Counted from the first letter of the stretch, positions 30,904-41,362 are shown. The stretch is 64,000 nucleotides of DNA from Pseudomethylobacillus aquaticus (GCF_003730115.1 NZ_RJVP01000002.1:483230-547229); one strand, 5' to 3'. A program made the numbers and translations. The notes: generated from the sequence alone by a model not told the origin.

Positions 30904-31854
30904 TCATGGCAGGCTGGGGTCGATAAATTGGCCAAAGGCACGGCTTTGCTTGCCAGTGCGGATGGTACTGATGACGGTCAGCGTGTCCGGGTCGATCACG
31001 GTGACCGTGTCGTCGAACCAGTTGGCCACGAATATGTGCTGGTCACTGGCACTGATGCCTTCCGGGTAGCCGCCTACGTCTATGCTGGTCAATACTTGGC
31101 GGCTGGCGACATCGATCACGGTGACGTTATCGCCTTGCGTGTTGGTGACGAACAGGCGGCGCTGGTCCGGACTCAGTGCCACGCAGTAGGGATGTTCACC
31201 CACTTTGACGCTGCTGGTTTGCAGGCTGGCGGTATCGATGATGGTCAGGCTGTTATCGTAGACATTCACGCTGTACAGCTGCTTGCCGTCGCGGCGCAGC
31301 GTCAGGCCGAACGGGTGCGCACCGACCGGTACGCGCGCGCTGATGTTCCAGTCTTTGGTGCTGATGACGGCAACATCGTTGCTGTCGCGGTTGGCGACAT
31401 ACAACCATTGTCCATCCGGGCTGGCGATCATGCCGGCAGGTGCCTTGCCTACCGAGAGGCTGCCCAGTGGCTGCAAGCTGGCGCTGTCAAAACGCAGGAC
31501 TTGGTCATCGAACCAGTTGGCGACGAACACCTGGCTGTGGTCTGCAGACAAGGCTACGCCTACCGGCGCGCCCTTGATGGCAATGGTGCTGATGACACGC
31601 TGTGTGTTGCTGTCGATCACCGACAGGCTTTGATCTTCCACATTGGAGACGAACACACGTCCCAAGCGCGCTGAAACCGCCACGCCTACCGGTGCCTTGC
31701 CTACCCCGATGGTCGCGATCACCTTGTGATTGGTCACATCCACTACGGAAACCGAGTCACTTCCCTGGTTGGTGATGTAGGCGTGCCCGCCCGCCCATGC
31801 CGAAGCACTGGCGCACAGCACGATGATACCCAGCAGGCGTAAAAGAGGATTCAA
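30904..31854 (-). CDS. Secreted seven-bladed YVTN beta-propeller protein
   Basis: About 316 residues: a signal peptide (NPLLRLLGIIVLCASASAWA) and seven propeller repeats, each of the form [VLI]-[YF]-[VI]-[TASV]-N...V-x-V-I-D, e.g. AYITNQGSDSVSVVDV, VFVSNVEDQSLSVIDS and IFVANWFDDTVTVIDP. Seven repeats make a closed propeller. The signal peptide favours TTG 31854; ATG 31956 or the open frame to 32004 would add a long N-terminal tail. Such proteins often sit near quinoprotein or cytochrome genes and act in the periplasm, with unknown ligands. Its neighbour on the same strand is the periplasmic SRPBCC gene. Confidence 0.8.
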   Translation of the reverse strand: MNPLLRLLGIIVLCASASAWAGGHAYITNQGSDSVSVVDVTNHKVIATIGVGKAPVGVAVSARLGRVFVSNVEDQSLSVIDSNTQRVISTIAIKGAPVGVALSADHSQVFVANWFDDQVLRFDSASLQPLGSLSVGKAPAGMIASPDGQWLYVANRDSNDVAVISTKDWNISARVPVGAHPFGLTLRRDGKQLYSVNVYDNSLTIIDTASLQTSSVKVGEHPYCVALSPDQRRLFVTNTQGDNVTVIDVASRQVLTSIDVGGYPEGISASDQHIFVANWFDDTVTVIDPDTLTVISTIRTGKQSRAFGQFIDPSLP

Positions 31855-32100
31855 AGTATCGGTAGCGCGATCAGTATATGGTCGAGGTCGGGTTGTATAG
31901 GCGCTGTGCTGGCGGGATATCGGTTGAACGTGACGATGGTAAAACGGGGTGTTCATGTAACTGGTTGACGAAACAGTATAAGCGTTGCTCAAGTTGAGCG
32001 TCAATGTCTGGGGTTGAGTGCTTGGTGCGCCCTGAATCTGCGCTTTCCAAGCAGGTCGAATTGTGGAAAAATTGACCTTAAATATTTGAGGTTGAACATC

Positions 32101-32640
32101 ATGTTAGATCGGGATGGATATCGGCCCAATGTGGGCATCATTATCTGCAATTCCCAGAATCAGGTGTTTTGGGGCAAGCGCATTCGAGAGCATTCCTGGC
32201 AGTTTCCGCAAGGTGGCATCAAACACGGTGAAAGCCCGGAGCAAGCCATGTACCGCGAGCTGATGGAAGAGGTCGGGCTGCGGCCTGAACACGTACGTAT
32301 CCTGGGCCGTACCCGCGACTGGTTACGGTATGACGTGCCCAGCAACTGGGTCAAGCGCGAGTGGCGTGGCAGTTACAAAGGCCAGAAGCAGATCTGGTTC
32401 CTGCTGCGCATGGTCGGGCGTGACAGCGATGTGTCGTTGCGTGCCAGCGAGCATCCGGAGTTCGATGCCTGGCGCTGGAACGATTACTGGGTGCCGCTGG
32501 AAAGTGTGATCGAGTTCAAGCGCGACGTCTATCGCTTGGCGCTCAACGAATTGTCCGGTCATTTGCACACAGACCGCAGCCAGCGGCGCTACCGTCACGC
32601 ACGTCAGCCTGCTGCAGCCAAGCCTGCGGCAGCAGCTTGA
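32101..32640 (+). CDS. rppH: RNA pyrophosphohydrolase
   Basis: A 179-residue Nudix enzyme that removes pyrophosphate from mRNA 5' ends and so triggers RNase E-dependent decay. It begins [17 protein letters not shown], matching the family. The Nudix box is complete: [23 protein letters not shown]. Other RppH marks are [17 protein letters not shown] and [12 protein letters not shown]. The C-terminus ends in an Arg/Ala/Pro-rich tail. The open frame upstream of ATG 32101 is not conserved in character. A terminator follows at 32722. Confidence 0.95.
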   Translation: MLDRDGYRPNVGIIICNSQNQVFWGKRIREHSWQFPQGGIKHGESPEQAMYRELMEEVGLRPEHVRILGRTRDWLRYDVPSNWVKREWRGSYKGQKQIWFLLRMVGRDSDVSLRASEHPEFDAWRWNDYWVPLESVIEFKRDVYRLALNELSGHLHTDRSQRRYRHARQPAAAKPAAAA

Positions 32641-32721
32641 ATTCAGCAGCCCTGACGTCGCTAGCTTTCAAGCCACTAGCCTTCAAGTCACCAGCAAAGC
32701 GTACATCCTGGGCTATACAAG

Positions 32722-32749
32722 AACGCCGGGCTTGGTCCTGGCGTTTTTT
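32722..32749 (+). terminator. Rho-independent terminator of rppH
   Basis: Stem AACGCC(GGG)...(TCCT)GGCGTT with loop around CTTGG, followed by six T at 32744-32749. It lies about 80 bp after the rppH stop, in the convergent gap with psd. Confidence 0.8.
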
Positions 32750-32792
32750 GTATTGAAACGTAGATTCCGGCGGGTACCCGCGCTGGGCTGGC

Positions 32793-33626
32793 TCAGGCTG
32801 ACATCACTTCGCCCAGGCGCACGCTGCAGCCTGGCGCCCATTCTGCGTTGAAGCTTACCGTATCTGCCGGGAACAGCAACACCACGGTAGAACCCAGCAG
32901 GAAGCGGCCCATCTCGTCACCTTGTTGCAATTGGATGTCCTGATCGTCATAGCGCCAGTGCTGGACAGTATTATGACGCGGCGGATTCACCACGCCGTGC
33001 CAACGGGTGGCCATACTGCCCACGATGGTGGCGCCTACCAGCACCAGCACGAACGGCCCATGCGCAGATTCGAATTCACAGACCACGCGTTCGTTACGGG
33101 CGAACAGTCCCGGCACGTGCTGGGCCGTCAGCGGGTTCACCGAGAACAGGTCGCCTGGCACATAGCGCATGCTTAGCAGGCGCCCGCTACAGGGCATGTG
33201 GATACGGTGATAGTCACGCGGGCTGAGGTAGATGGTGGCGAAATGGCCGTCGATGAATTGATCCGCCAGTCTACGATCGCCTGCCAGCAGTGCCGTCGTG
33301 CTGTAGTGATGGCCCTTGGCCTGGAAGATCTGGTCCTGCGCGATGCGTCCGAACTGGCTGATCGCGCCGTCCACCGGGCATACCTGGCTGGCTTTCGCCA
33401 GCGGTCTGGCGTCTGCCTTGAGCGCACGCGTAAAGAACGCGTTAAAGCTGTCGTAGTGGCGGATATCCGGCTCTGCGGCTTCCAGCATATTGACCTGATA
33501 GCGCTGCACGAACCAGCGGATCACCGCATGCGTGAGGCGGCCTGCGCGCAGGTCGGCAAGCTTGCCTGCCAGTGCGGTAAGCGCTTGCTTGGGTAACAGG
33601 TATTGGCTGAGGATCTGGATCTGCAC
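32793..33626 (-). CDS. psd: Phosphatidylserine decarboxylase
   Basis: A 277-residue proenzyme of the long, membrane-associated class. It makes phosphatidylethanolamine. The self-cleavage motif LGST in GRFLLGSTVVLLF near residue 248 gives the pyruvoyl group; HRIHMPCSGRLLSMRYVPG and SPRDYH near 140 hold the processing His/Asp area. It starts with GTG 33626, backed by GGAG 6 bases upstream. It lies after the ilvC terminator on the same strand; pssA, often next to psd in this group, is absent here. Confidence 0.95.
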   Translation of the reverse strand: MQIQILSQYLLPKQALTALAGKLADLRAGRLTHAVIRWFVQRYQVNMLEAAEPDIRHYDSFNAFFTRALKADARPLAKASQVCPVDGAISQFGRIAQDQIFQAKGHHYSTTALLAGDRRLADQFIDGHFATIYLSPRDYHRIHMPCSGRLLSMRYVPGDLFSVNPLTAQHVPGLFARNERVVCEFESAHGPFVLVLVGATIVGSMATRWHGVVNPPRHNTVQHWRYDDQDIQLQQGDEMGRFLLGSTVVLLFPADTVSFNAEWAPGCSVRLGEVMSA

Positions 33627-33690
33627 AAGGGTCTCCGTAACAACATGCGCTGCGTCAAGGGGTGACGGGTTGTAGGTGTGGTCAGCAAGG

Positions 33691-33719
33691 TGTGACCAGT
33701 TAATTAAGTTGTGACCAGT
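33691..33719. promoter_or_regulatory. Direct repeat upstream of psd, possible operator
   Basis: TGTGACCAGT occurs at 33691-33700 and 33710-33719, a 19-bp spacing, i.e. close to two helical turns. A partial inverted third match (GGTCAGC) lies at 33680-33686. It sits 65-95 bp before the psd start and after the ilvC terminator, where a psd promoter would be. No regulator is assigned. Confidence 0.3.
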
Positions 33720-33731
33720 ATAGCGCGGACC

Positions 33732-33764
33732 AAAAAAAGGGGCAGAACGCTTGGCGTCTGCCCC
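33732..33764 (-). terminator. Rho-independent terminator of the ilvBHC operon
   Basis: On the minus strand the stem GGGGCAGA/TCTGCCCC (33757-33764 with 33739-33746) has a 10-base loop and is followed by seven T. It lies about 75 bp past the ilvC stop and separates ilvC from psd. Confidence 0.9.
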
Positions 33765-33839
33765 GATCTTCGTTATTACGCTATTACATTGCTTCGCTAT
33801 TTAAATTGCTTCGCTACTGCTGCGCTGTTGCTGTGACGC

Positions 33840-34859
<1,020 letters not shown>

Positions 34860-34909
34860 CTACCTTTCAATACCAATCTTGGGAATGCCACGCCACAGGC
34901 GCGGGTGGA

Positions 34910-35401
34910 TTACACTTTCAGAATACGATCGCCGCGGCCGATGCCGGAGGCGCCGGTGCGTACGGTTTCCAGGATGGCTGTTTTATCCAGCGTCTCCAGG
35001 AAGGCATCCAGCTTGGAGCCGGTGCCAGTCAGTTCGATGGTGTAGCTGCTGTCGGCCACATCGATAATACGGCCGCGGAAGATGTCGCACAGCCGCTTCA
35101 TCTCGTCGCGCAATGCGCCGGTGGCCTTGACCTTGACCAGCATCAGTTCACGTTCGATGTAGCGACCATCATTGAGGTCGAGCACCTTGACCACATCCAC
35201 CAGCTTGTTGAGCTGTTTGATGATTTGTTCGATCACATCATCCGATCCGGAGGTGACGATGGTCATGCGCGACAGCGTGGCGTCTTCGGTTGGCGCCACG
35301 GTCAGCGATTCAATATTGTAAGCTCGTGCAGAGAACAGGCCGGCCACACGCGATAGCGCGCCAGCTTCGTTCTCCATGAGCAGGGAAATGATATGTTTCA
35401 T
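34910..35401 (-). CDS. ilvH: Acetolactate synthase small (regulatory) subunit
   Basis: A 163-residue protein with an N-terminal ACT domain (HIISLLMENEAGALSRVAGLFSARAYNIESLTV) and the ALS_ss C-terminal domain (DVADSSYTIELTGTGSKLDAFL). It activates the large subunit and gives feedback inhibition by valine or other branched-chain amino acids. It lies 52 bp downstream of the large-subunit gene. Confidence 0.96.
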   Translation of the reverse strand: MKHIISLLMENEAGALSRVAGLFSARAYNIESLTVAPTEDATLSRMTIVTSGSDDVIEQIIKQLNKLVDVVKVLDLNDGRYIERELMLVKVKATGALRDEMKRLCDIFRGRIIDVADSSYTIELTGTGSKLDAFLETLDKTAILETVRTGASGIGRGDRILKV

Positions 35402-35453
35402 CGTACTTTCGCTTTTGCTGTACTTGTACTTGAGCGCGTCAAGATCGGTCGGC

Positions 35454-37193
35454 TTACAGATCTTCAGCCAGGATCATCTCGGAAAGACCCTTGCCGTTCG
35501 GCACCATGGGGAACACGTTCTCCGACTGGTCGGTCAGGAAGTCCATGAACACCATACGTTCCTTCAATGCCGGACTGAAGGCTTCCTTCAACACGGCTTC
35601 GACATCGGAAGGCTTTTCGATCTTGAAGCCAACGTGGCCATAGGCTTCTGCCAGTTTGACGAAGTCAGGCAGTGCGTCCATGTACGATTCCGAGTAACGG
35701 TTGCCGTAGAAGAACTCCTGCCATTGACGCACCATGCCCATGTAGCGGTTGTTCAGGTTGACCACCTTGACCGGCAGATGGAACTGCTTGCAGGTGGACA
35801 ATTCCTGGATACACATCTGGATCGACGCTTCGCCGGTGATACAAGCGACCTGTGCGTCCGGATGCGCCAGTTGCGCACCCATGGCATAGGGCAGGCCAAC
35901 ACCCATGGTGCCGAGGCCGCCGGAGTTGATCCAGCGGCGTGGCTTGTCGAATTTGTAGTATTGCGCCGCCCACATCTGGTGCTGGCCGACGTCCGAAGTG
36001 ATAAAGGCATCGCCCTTGGTCACTTCCCACAGTTTCTCAACCACAGACTGCGGCTTGATGACCATGTCGCTCTTGGCGTAGTTGAGGCACTTGCGGCCAC
36101 GCCAATCATCGATCTGCTTCCACCAGGCATGCAGTGGCGCACCCTGACGTGCTTGCAGGGCAGGCTTGAATTCGCCATCCAGCAGTTCGTTCATCTCGGT
36201 CAGTACCGATTGCACATGGCCGACGATAGGCACATCGACCTTGACGCGCTTGGAGATCGAAGACGGGTCCACATCGATATGGATGATGGTGCGGTCTTTG
36301 CTGAAGAAGTGGCCGGGGTTGCCGATGACGCGGTCATCGAAACGCGCGCCCACTGCAACCAGTACGTCACAATCCTGCATGGACATATTGGCTTCATAGG
36401 TGCCGTGCATGCCCAGCATGCCGACGAATTGTTTGTCGGTGGCCGGGTAGCCGCCCAGCCCCATCAGCGTGTTGGTGACCGGGAAGCCCAGCGTGCGTGC
36501 CAGCTTGGTCAGCGCTTCTGCCGCGTCGCCCAGCACAATGCCGCCGCCCGTGTACATCATAGGGCGCTTGGCTTCGAGCATCAGCTTCAACGCTTTTTTG
36601 ATCTGACCGGAATGGCCTTTGACGACCGGGCTGTACGAGCGCAGTTCGACCGATTTCGGATAATCGAAATGTGCCAGTTGGGCCGTGATGTCCTTGGGTA
36701 CGTCCACCACAACCGGGCCAGGGCGGCCAGTGGCAGCGATGTAGAAGGCTTTCTTCATCGTTGCGGCCAGCTCTTTGATGTCCTTGACCAGGAAGTTGTG
36801 TTTTACACAGGGGCGCGTGATGCCGACCATGTCCACTTCCTGGAACGCGTCCATGCCGATGACGGGTGACGGCACCTGGCCGCTGATGATCACCATCGGG
36901 ATGGAGTCCATGTACGCCGTGGCGATGCCGGTGACGGCATTGGTAGCGCCAGGGCCGGAGGTGACCAGCGCAACGCCTACCGCGCCGGTGGCGCGCGAGA
37001 ACGCATCAGCGGCGTGCACGGCGGCCTGTTCGTGACGCACCAGCACGTGCTTGAATTTGTCCTGTTTGAAAATCTCGTCGTAGATGTTCAGCACAGCACC
37101 ACCCGGATAGCCGAAAACGAACTTGACGTTTTCTTCATGCAGGCAGCGGATGAGGATTTCTGCGCCGGTGATCGGCGGTGTACGGTCTTCCAT
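35454..37193 (-). CDS. ilvB: Acetolactate synthase large subunit (biosynthetic)
   Basis: A 579-residue thiamine diphosphate and FAD enzyme. ENVKFVFGYPGGAVLNIYD carries the catalytic Glu region at the N-terminus. ALVTSGPGATNAVTGIATAY is near 85, and the ThDP/Mg motif runs from TGEASIQMCIQELSTC to NNRYMGMVRQWQ near 460. It is of the IlvI/IlvB anabolic type, with a regulatory subunit encoded next to it. The gene could equally be called ilvI. A promoter with an overlapping palindrome lies just upstream. Confidence 0.96.
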   Translation of the reverse strand: MEDRTPPITGAEILIRCLHEENVKFVFGYPGGAVLNIYDEIFKQDKFKHVLVRHEQAAVHAADAFSRATGAVGVALVTSGPGATNAVTGIATAYMDSIPMVIISGQVPSPVIGMDAFQEVDMVGITRPCVKHNFLVKDIKELAATMKKAFYIAATGRPGPVVVDVPKDITAQLAHFDYPKSVELRSYSPVVKGHSGQIKKALKLMLEAKRPMMYTGGGIVLGDAAEALTKLARTLGFPVTNTLMGLGGYPATDKQFVGMLGMHGTYEANMSMQDCDVLVAVGARFDDRVIGNPGHFFSKDRTIIHIDVDPSSISKRVKVDVPIVGHVQSVLTEMNELLDGEFKPALQARQGAPLHAWWKQIDDWRGRKCLNYAKSDMVIKPQSVVEKLWEVTKGDAFITSDVGQHQMWAAQYYKFDKPRRWINSGGLGTMGVGLPYAMGAQLAHPDAQVACITGEASIQMCIQELSTCKQFHLPVKVVNLNNRYMGMVRQWQEFFYGNRYSESYMDALPDFVKLAEAYGHVGFKIEKPSDVEAVLKEAFSPALKERMVFMDFLTDQSENVFPMVPNGKGLSEMILAEDL

Positions 37194-37230
37194 ATATGGT
37201 GCTTGTTTTTGCTGATAATTTTCGAACCCT

Positions 37231-37261
37231 GAACAGTATCTGTTCGGCGGGTATTGGTCAA
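37231..37261 (-). promoter_or_regulatory. Candidate ilvBHC promoter with an overlapping palindromic operator
   Basis: On the minus strand TTGACC (37261-37256) and TACTGT (37238-37233) are 17 bases apart, about 40 bp before the ilvB ATG. A perfect 15-base palindrome, GAACAG-TAT-CTGTTC (37231-37245), covers the -10. A repressor bound there would block transcription. I see no leader peptide rich in Leu/Ile/Val codons, so classical attenuation is not supported. Confidence 0.5.
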
Positions 37262-37288
37262 GGCGAATCGGCTGTCAGCGCACTGAAA

Positions 37289-38161
37289 TCAGGCGAAACG
37301 CATGGAAAAATCGACAGCCTGCACATGTTTGGTGAGCGCGCCTATGGAGATGCGATCCACACCGGTTTCGGCGATGGCGCGTAAATGGTCCAGATCGACC
37401 CCGCCGGAGGCCTCCAGTAATGCGCGCCCGGCATTCAATTGCACGGCTTTACACAGCAAATCCAGATCGAAATTATCCAGCAGAACAGAGGCGGCGCCTG
37501 CGGCCAGCACGGCCTCCAGCTCCTGCAGCGATTCCACCTCGATCTGGATGCTCACGCCTGCCCCCAGCGCATGCGCAGCCTGCAATGCCGCCGCAATACT
37601 GCCTGCCGCCGCGATATGGTTCTCTTTGATGAGGATGCCGTCATACAGGGCCAGACGCTGATTGTCCCCGCCGCCGACCGTGACAGCGTACTTCTGCGCA
37701 AGACGCAGGCCGGGCAACGTCTTGCGGGTGTCCAGGATGCGTGCACGGGTACCGGCGATGGCGTCTACATGGCGGCGCGTCTGAGTGGCTGTGGCGGATA
37801 AGGTCTGCAGGAAATTCAGCATGCAGCGCTCGGTCGTCAGTAGTGCGCGCGCATTGCCATGCAACGTGCAGATGGTCTGGCCCGGCTGCATGGTGTCGCC
37901 TTCCTGTACTTGCCAGGTCAGGTTGACATCCGCTGCGCCCAGTTGCAAACAGCGTTCCACCCAGCTGCTGCCGCACAGTACGGCCGTGTCGCGGCAGACG
38001 ATGTGCGCTTGTACGCTTTTATCTGCCGGGACCAGCCGCGCAGTCAGGTCGCCAGTGCCCAGGTCTTCGTGCAGCGCATGATGCACGCTTCGATCAATGT
38101 CGGCAAGCAGGGCGGCATTGAGCCGTGGGTCGGTATTGAAGGGGCTGGAAGCAAGCAACAT
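37289..38161 (-). CDS. nadC: Nicotinate-nucleotide pyrophosphorylase (quinolinate phosphoribosyltransferase)
   Basis: A 290-residue enzyme that converts quinolinate and PRPP to nicotinate mononucleotide. Signatures: HEDLGTGDLTARLVPAD near residue 30, RILDTRKTLPGLRLAQKYAVTVGGGDNQR near 140, IQIEVESLQELEAVLAAGA near 205, and LEASGGVDLDHLRAIAETGVDRISIG near the end. It works upstream of NadD (28696). It reads towards ilvB but a separate promoter precedes ilvB. Confidence 0.96.
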   Translation of the reverse strand: MLLASSPFNTDPRLNAALLADIDRSVHHALHEDLGTGDLTARLVPADKSVQAHIVCRDTAVLCGSSWVERCLQLGAADVNLTWQVQEGDTMQPGQTICTLHGNARALLTTERCMLNFLQTLSATATQTRRHVDAIAGTRARILDTRKTLPGLRLAQKYAVTVGGGDNQRLALYDGILIKENHIAAAGSIAAALQAAHALGAGVSIQIEVESLQELEAVLAAGAASVLLDNFDLDLLCKAVQLNAGRALLEASGGVDLDHLRAIAETGVDRISIGALTKHVQAVDFSMRFA

Positions 38162-38245
38162 GGGCGCTCAGGCAGACAGGTGTATGAACAGAGGATGGAT
38201 TATAATGCAGTCAAAATCCACCAACGCTAAAAGCCCACCTCTATC

Positions 38246-38854
38246 ATGCAGCTTCTTTATTCGCATACCAGCCCTTACGCCCGCAAAGTCCGCATCGTGG
38301 CCGCTGAAAAGCGCATCGAGCTCGGGATGGTGCTGGTGACCTTGTCTGCGCCGGATTGTCCTATTCATCAGCACAACCCCTTGGGCAAGATCCCGGCACT
38401 GGTGCTGGATGACGGCGATGCCTTGTACGACTCGCGTGTGATCGTGGAATATCTGGACCACCGCACGCCGCTGGGTCACCTGATCCCGCAGGATCACAGC
38501 CTCAAGATCGCGGTGCGCCGCTGGGAAGCGCTCGCAGATGGCATCTGTGATGCTGCCGTGGCGGCGATGATGGAGTCGCGTCGTGCGCCGGAAAAACAGG
38601 ATGCAGCCCTGATCGCCAAGCAGATGAGCAAGGTCGAGCGTGGCCTACAGGCGCTGAGTGACCAGCTGGGCAGCAACAGATGGTGCGTCAACAACACCTT
38701 CAGTCTGGCTGATATCGCGGTCGGCTGTGTGCTAGGGTATCTGGAGTTGCGTTATCAGCAACTGGGCTGGCCCGAGCAATACCCTAACCTGGCCCGCCTC
38801 TATGCGGCCCTGATGAAGCGTGCTTCGTTCAAGGACACAGCGCCACCAGCCTGA
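38246..38854 (+). CDS. Glutathione S-transferase family protein
   Basis: A 202-residue GST. The N-terminal thioredoxin-like domain starts MQLLYSHTSPYARKVRIVA, with a Ser/Tyr region typical of bacterial YibF-like GSTs, and NPLGKIPALVLDDG followed by LYDSRVIVEYLD gives the cis-Pro and glutathione-binding Asp-Ser. The alpha-helical C-domain ends with FSLADIAVGCVLGYLELR. It is divergent from nadC; TATAAT at 38201-38206 could be its -10, without a clear -35. Substrate unknown. Confidence 0.87.
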   Translation: MQLLYSHTSPYARKVRIVAAEKRIELGMVLVTLSAPDCPIHQHNPLGKIPALVLDDGDALYDSRVIVEYLDHRTPLGHLIPQDHSLKIAVRRWEALADGICDAAVAAMMESRRAPEKQDAALIAKQMSKVERGLQALSDQLGSNRWCVNNTFSLADIAVGCVLGYLELRYQQLGWPEQYPNLARLYAALMKRASFKDTAPPA

Positions 38855-38879
38855 TGGCGCTCCGTCGTCGAGCGCAGGC

Positions 38880-39962
38880 TTAGATGGCGGCCTCGATGAT
38901 GCCGCCGCCCAGGCAGACATTGCTTTCATACACCACCAGCGATTGCCCCGGCGTGATCGCCCACTGGCGCTGACCAAAGCGCACATCCACCTCAGTGGTA
39001 TCGACACGGTCGATCTCGCACGGTGCATCCGGCTGGCGATAACGTGTCTTTGCGGCGTACACCCAATGCGTCTCGGGTTGCTGCCCGGAGATCCAGTGCA
39101 GTTGCCCGGCGATCAGGCCGTCATTGAGCAGCAGCGGATGTTCATGCCCCTGTACCACGATGAGCACGTTGCGCTGCATGTCCTTGCCCGCCACGAACCA
39201 GGGTTCGCCATTGCTGTCGCGTGAACCGCCTATCTTCAAGCCTTGACGCTGCCCCAGCGTGTAGTACATGAGGCCGTCATGCTGGCCGACCACTTTGCCA
39301 TCCGGGGTCTGCATCTCGCCCGGTTCGCGGGGCAGGTAGCGGTTGAGGAATTCGCGGAACGGCCGTTCGCCGATGAAACAGATGCCGGTGGAGTCTTTCT
39401 TTTCGCTGGTGGCGAGACCGGCCTGGCGCGCGATCTCGCGCACTTCACGCTTGAGCAGGTGGCCCAGCGGGAACAGGGTCTTGGACAGCTGTGCCTGATT
39501 CAGGCGATACAGGAAATAGCTTTGATCCTTGCTGCCATCGTCCGCCTTCATCAGCTGGAACAGGCCGTTCTTCTCGCGCACCTGCGCGTAATGGCCGGTG
39601 GCGATCAGGTCGGCACCCAGGCCCATGGCATGGTCCAGGAAGGCTTTGAATTTGATCTCGGCATTGCACAGGATGTCCGGATTGGGGGTGCGGCCAGCGC
39701 GGTATTCGTCCAGGAAGTTGGCGAACACGCGATCCTTGTACTCCGCAGAGAAATTGACCGCTTCGATCTCGATGCCCAGACGGTCGGCGACCGCGACGGC
39801 GTCGATCAGATCCTGCTTGGACGAACAGTATTCGTCGGTATCGTCATCTTCCCAGTTCTTCATGAACAGGCCGACCACCTCATAACCTTGCTGTTTCAAC
39901 AGCAAAGCGGCCACGGAGGAATCCACACCGCCCGACAGGCCCACTACGACACGTTTTTTCAT
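38880..39962 (-). CDS. mnmA: tRNA-specific 2-thiouridylase MnmA
   Basis: A 360-residue enzyme that makes 2-thiouridine at U34 of Lys, Glu and Gln tRNAs. The PP-loop [15 protein letters not shown] is near residue 9. The two catalytic cysteines are in [12 protein letters not shown] (near 100) and [13 protein letters not shown] (near 195). The C-terminal beta-barrel is present. It follows the Nudix gene nudJ by about 60 bp, the same nudJ-mnmA order as in E. coli. Confidence 0.97.
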   Translation of the reverse strand: MKKRVVVGLSGGVDSSVAALLLKQQGYEVVGLFMKNWEDDDTDEYCSSKQDLIDAVAVADRLGIEIEAVNFSAEYKDRVFANFLDEYRAGRTPNPDILCNAEIKFKAFLDHAMGLGADLIATGHYAQVREKNGLFQLMKADDGSKDQSYFLYRLNQAQLSKTLFPLGHLLKREVREIARQAGLATSEKKDSTGICFIGERPFREFLNRYLPREPGEMQTPDGKVVGQHDGLMYYTLGQRQGLKIGGSRDSNGEPWFVAGKDMQRNVLIVVQGHEHPLLLNDGLIAGQLHWISGQQPETHWVYAAKTRYRQPDAPCEIDRVDTTEVDVRFGQRQWAITPGQSLVVYESNVCLGGGIIEAAI

Positions 39963-40021
39963 GGCCTGAAACTCATTGATCGAAACTCACAGATTTGAAC
40001 TCATGGATTGGAACTCACAGT

Positions 40022-40477
40022 CTAAAACGCTAAATGGGTGATGGCCGCCAGCGGAAAGCGCTGTCCGGCCAGGTAATCTTCTACGCAGCGCCACACTTGC
40101 GGGCTACGATGCAAGTCACGGCTGGCGCGGATCTCGTCTGCGCTCAGCCACAGGTGACGCAGGATGCCGGCATCCAGCCTTTGTGTGGCGTCGTGGTCAT
40201 CCACTTGGCCGATGAAGGCAAAGCGCAGGTAAGTGATGTCCTGCGTGTCAGCCCGTCGCCACTGGTAGATGCCCAGCAATGCTTCAGGGGTGAACCGGAA
40301 CGCAGTTTCTTCGCGGGTTTCGCGTACCACCGCAGCTAGCAGGCTTTCACCATGCTCCAGATGTCCGGCCGGCTGGTTGAGGCGCAGGCCTTCGGCGGTC
40401 TCTTCCTCCACCAGCAGGAACTTGCCAGCCTGTTCGACGATGGCGGCTACCGTGGTGTTGGGTTTCCAGACGGGCAT
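40022..40477 (-). CDS. nudJ: Nudix hydrolase, NudJ type
   Basis: A 151-residue Nudix phosphatase. It starts MPVWKPNTTVAAIVEQAGKF, followed by the Nudix box GHLEHGESLLAAVVRETREETAF. E. coli NudJ hydrolyses nucleoside di/triphosphates and HMP-pyrophosphate. The identification rests on the N-terminal pattern (W-x-P-x-x-T-V-A) and on the conserved position before mnmA. Confidence 0.88.
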   Translation of the reverse strand: MPVWKPNTTVAAIVEQAGKFLLVEEETAEGLRLNQPAGHLEHGESLLAAVVRETREETAFRFTPEALLGIYQWRRADTQDITYLRFAFIGQVDDHDATQRLDAGILRHLWLSADEIRASRDLHRSPQVWRCVEDYLAGQRFPLAAITHLAF

Positions 40478-40508
40478 GCGTGAACGCTAAACGACTAAAA
40501 GCCTGATT

Positions 40509-41159
40509 TTACAACGCGGCTGCACTAGTCGCCAAACCCGGAAACAGGCCGCTGATGCCATGGGCGATGAATTCCACTGCCATGGCGGCCAGGATCAGGC
40601 CCATCAGGCGCGTGATGACGTTGATGCCTATGGTGCCCAGGCGCTGTGCGATGCGGCTCGATAGCCGCAGCACCAGCCAGATCACCAGACACACGGCCGC
40701 AACCGGGATGACCAGGCCAAAGTGCGTCCATACCCCGGTGCTTTGTTGCGAAGCGATGATCATGCTACTGATGGCGCCTGGGCCCGCCAGTAGCGGGATG
40801 CTCAGCGGTACGATGGCGATGACGTTACGCTCTGCCACTTCCTCGGCTTCTTCCGGCGTCTGTCGCGTGTGGCTCTGGCGGCCATGCATCATGGTGATGG
40901 CGATCAGCATCAGCAGGATGCCGCCACCGACCTGGAACGAAGGGATGCTGATGCTGAAAAAAGCCAGGATATGGTCGCCCAGCAGTGCCGAGACGATCAG
41001 CACCAGAAACACGGTGAACGCCACGGTATTGGCGGTGCGTGCCCTGTCCTGCGGTGACCAGCCATCCGTGGCGCTGATGAAGATGGGCAGGCAGCCGAAG
41101 GGGTTGACGATGGCGAACAGCGCGACGCCGGTTTTGAACAGATAAGCCCACTCACTCAT
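40509..41159 (-). CDS. MarC-family integral membrane protein
   Basis: A 216-residue protein with six predicted membrane segments. Family marks: FAIVNPFGCLPIFISAT near residue 15, and NVIAIVPLSIPLLAGPGAISSMII near 110. Despite the name, MarC proteins have no proven role in multidrug resistance. It is divergent from maf. The 203-bp gap between them (41160-41362) holds no further gene that I can see. Confidence 0.9.
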   Translation of the reverse strand: MSEWAYLFKTGVALFAIVNPFGCLPIFISATDGWSPQDRARTANTVAFTVFLVLIVSALLGDHILAFFSISIPSFQVGGGILLMLIAITMMHGRQSHTRQTPEEAEEVAERNVIAIVPLSIPLLAGPGAISSMIIASQQSTGVWTHFGLVIPVAAVCLVIWLVLRLSSRIAQRLGTIGINVITRLMGLILAAMAVEFIAHGISGLFPGLATSAAAL

Positions 41160-41362
41160 GGTGTCACCTTGATGGTATGTGCAGATTGAATCGGTTAGTA
41201 TGCCTAGGCTTCATCCAGGGTACTCAACGCTAGACACCTGAATATCCACTGGATGATAGCGCTCAATTTCGCATGCGCCCCTGTGCTCTGTGCCAGATGT
41301 TCAGGGATTGCAGCAAGCATGACGACTTTATACGACACAGCCAGCTGAAACATAGTACCCGG

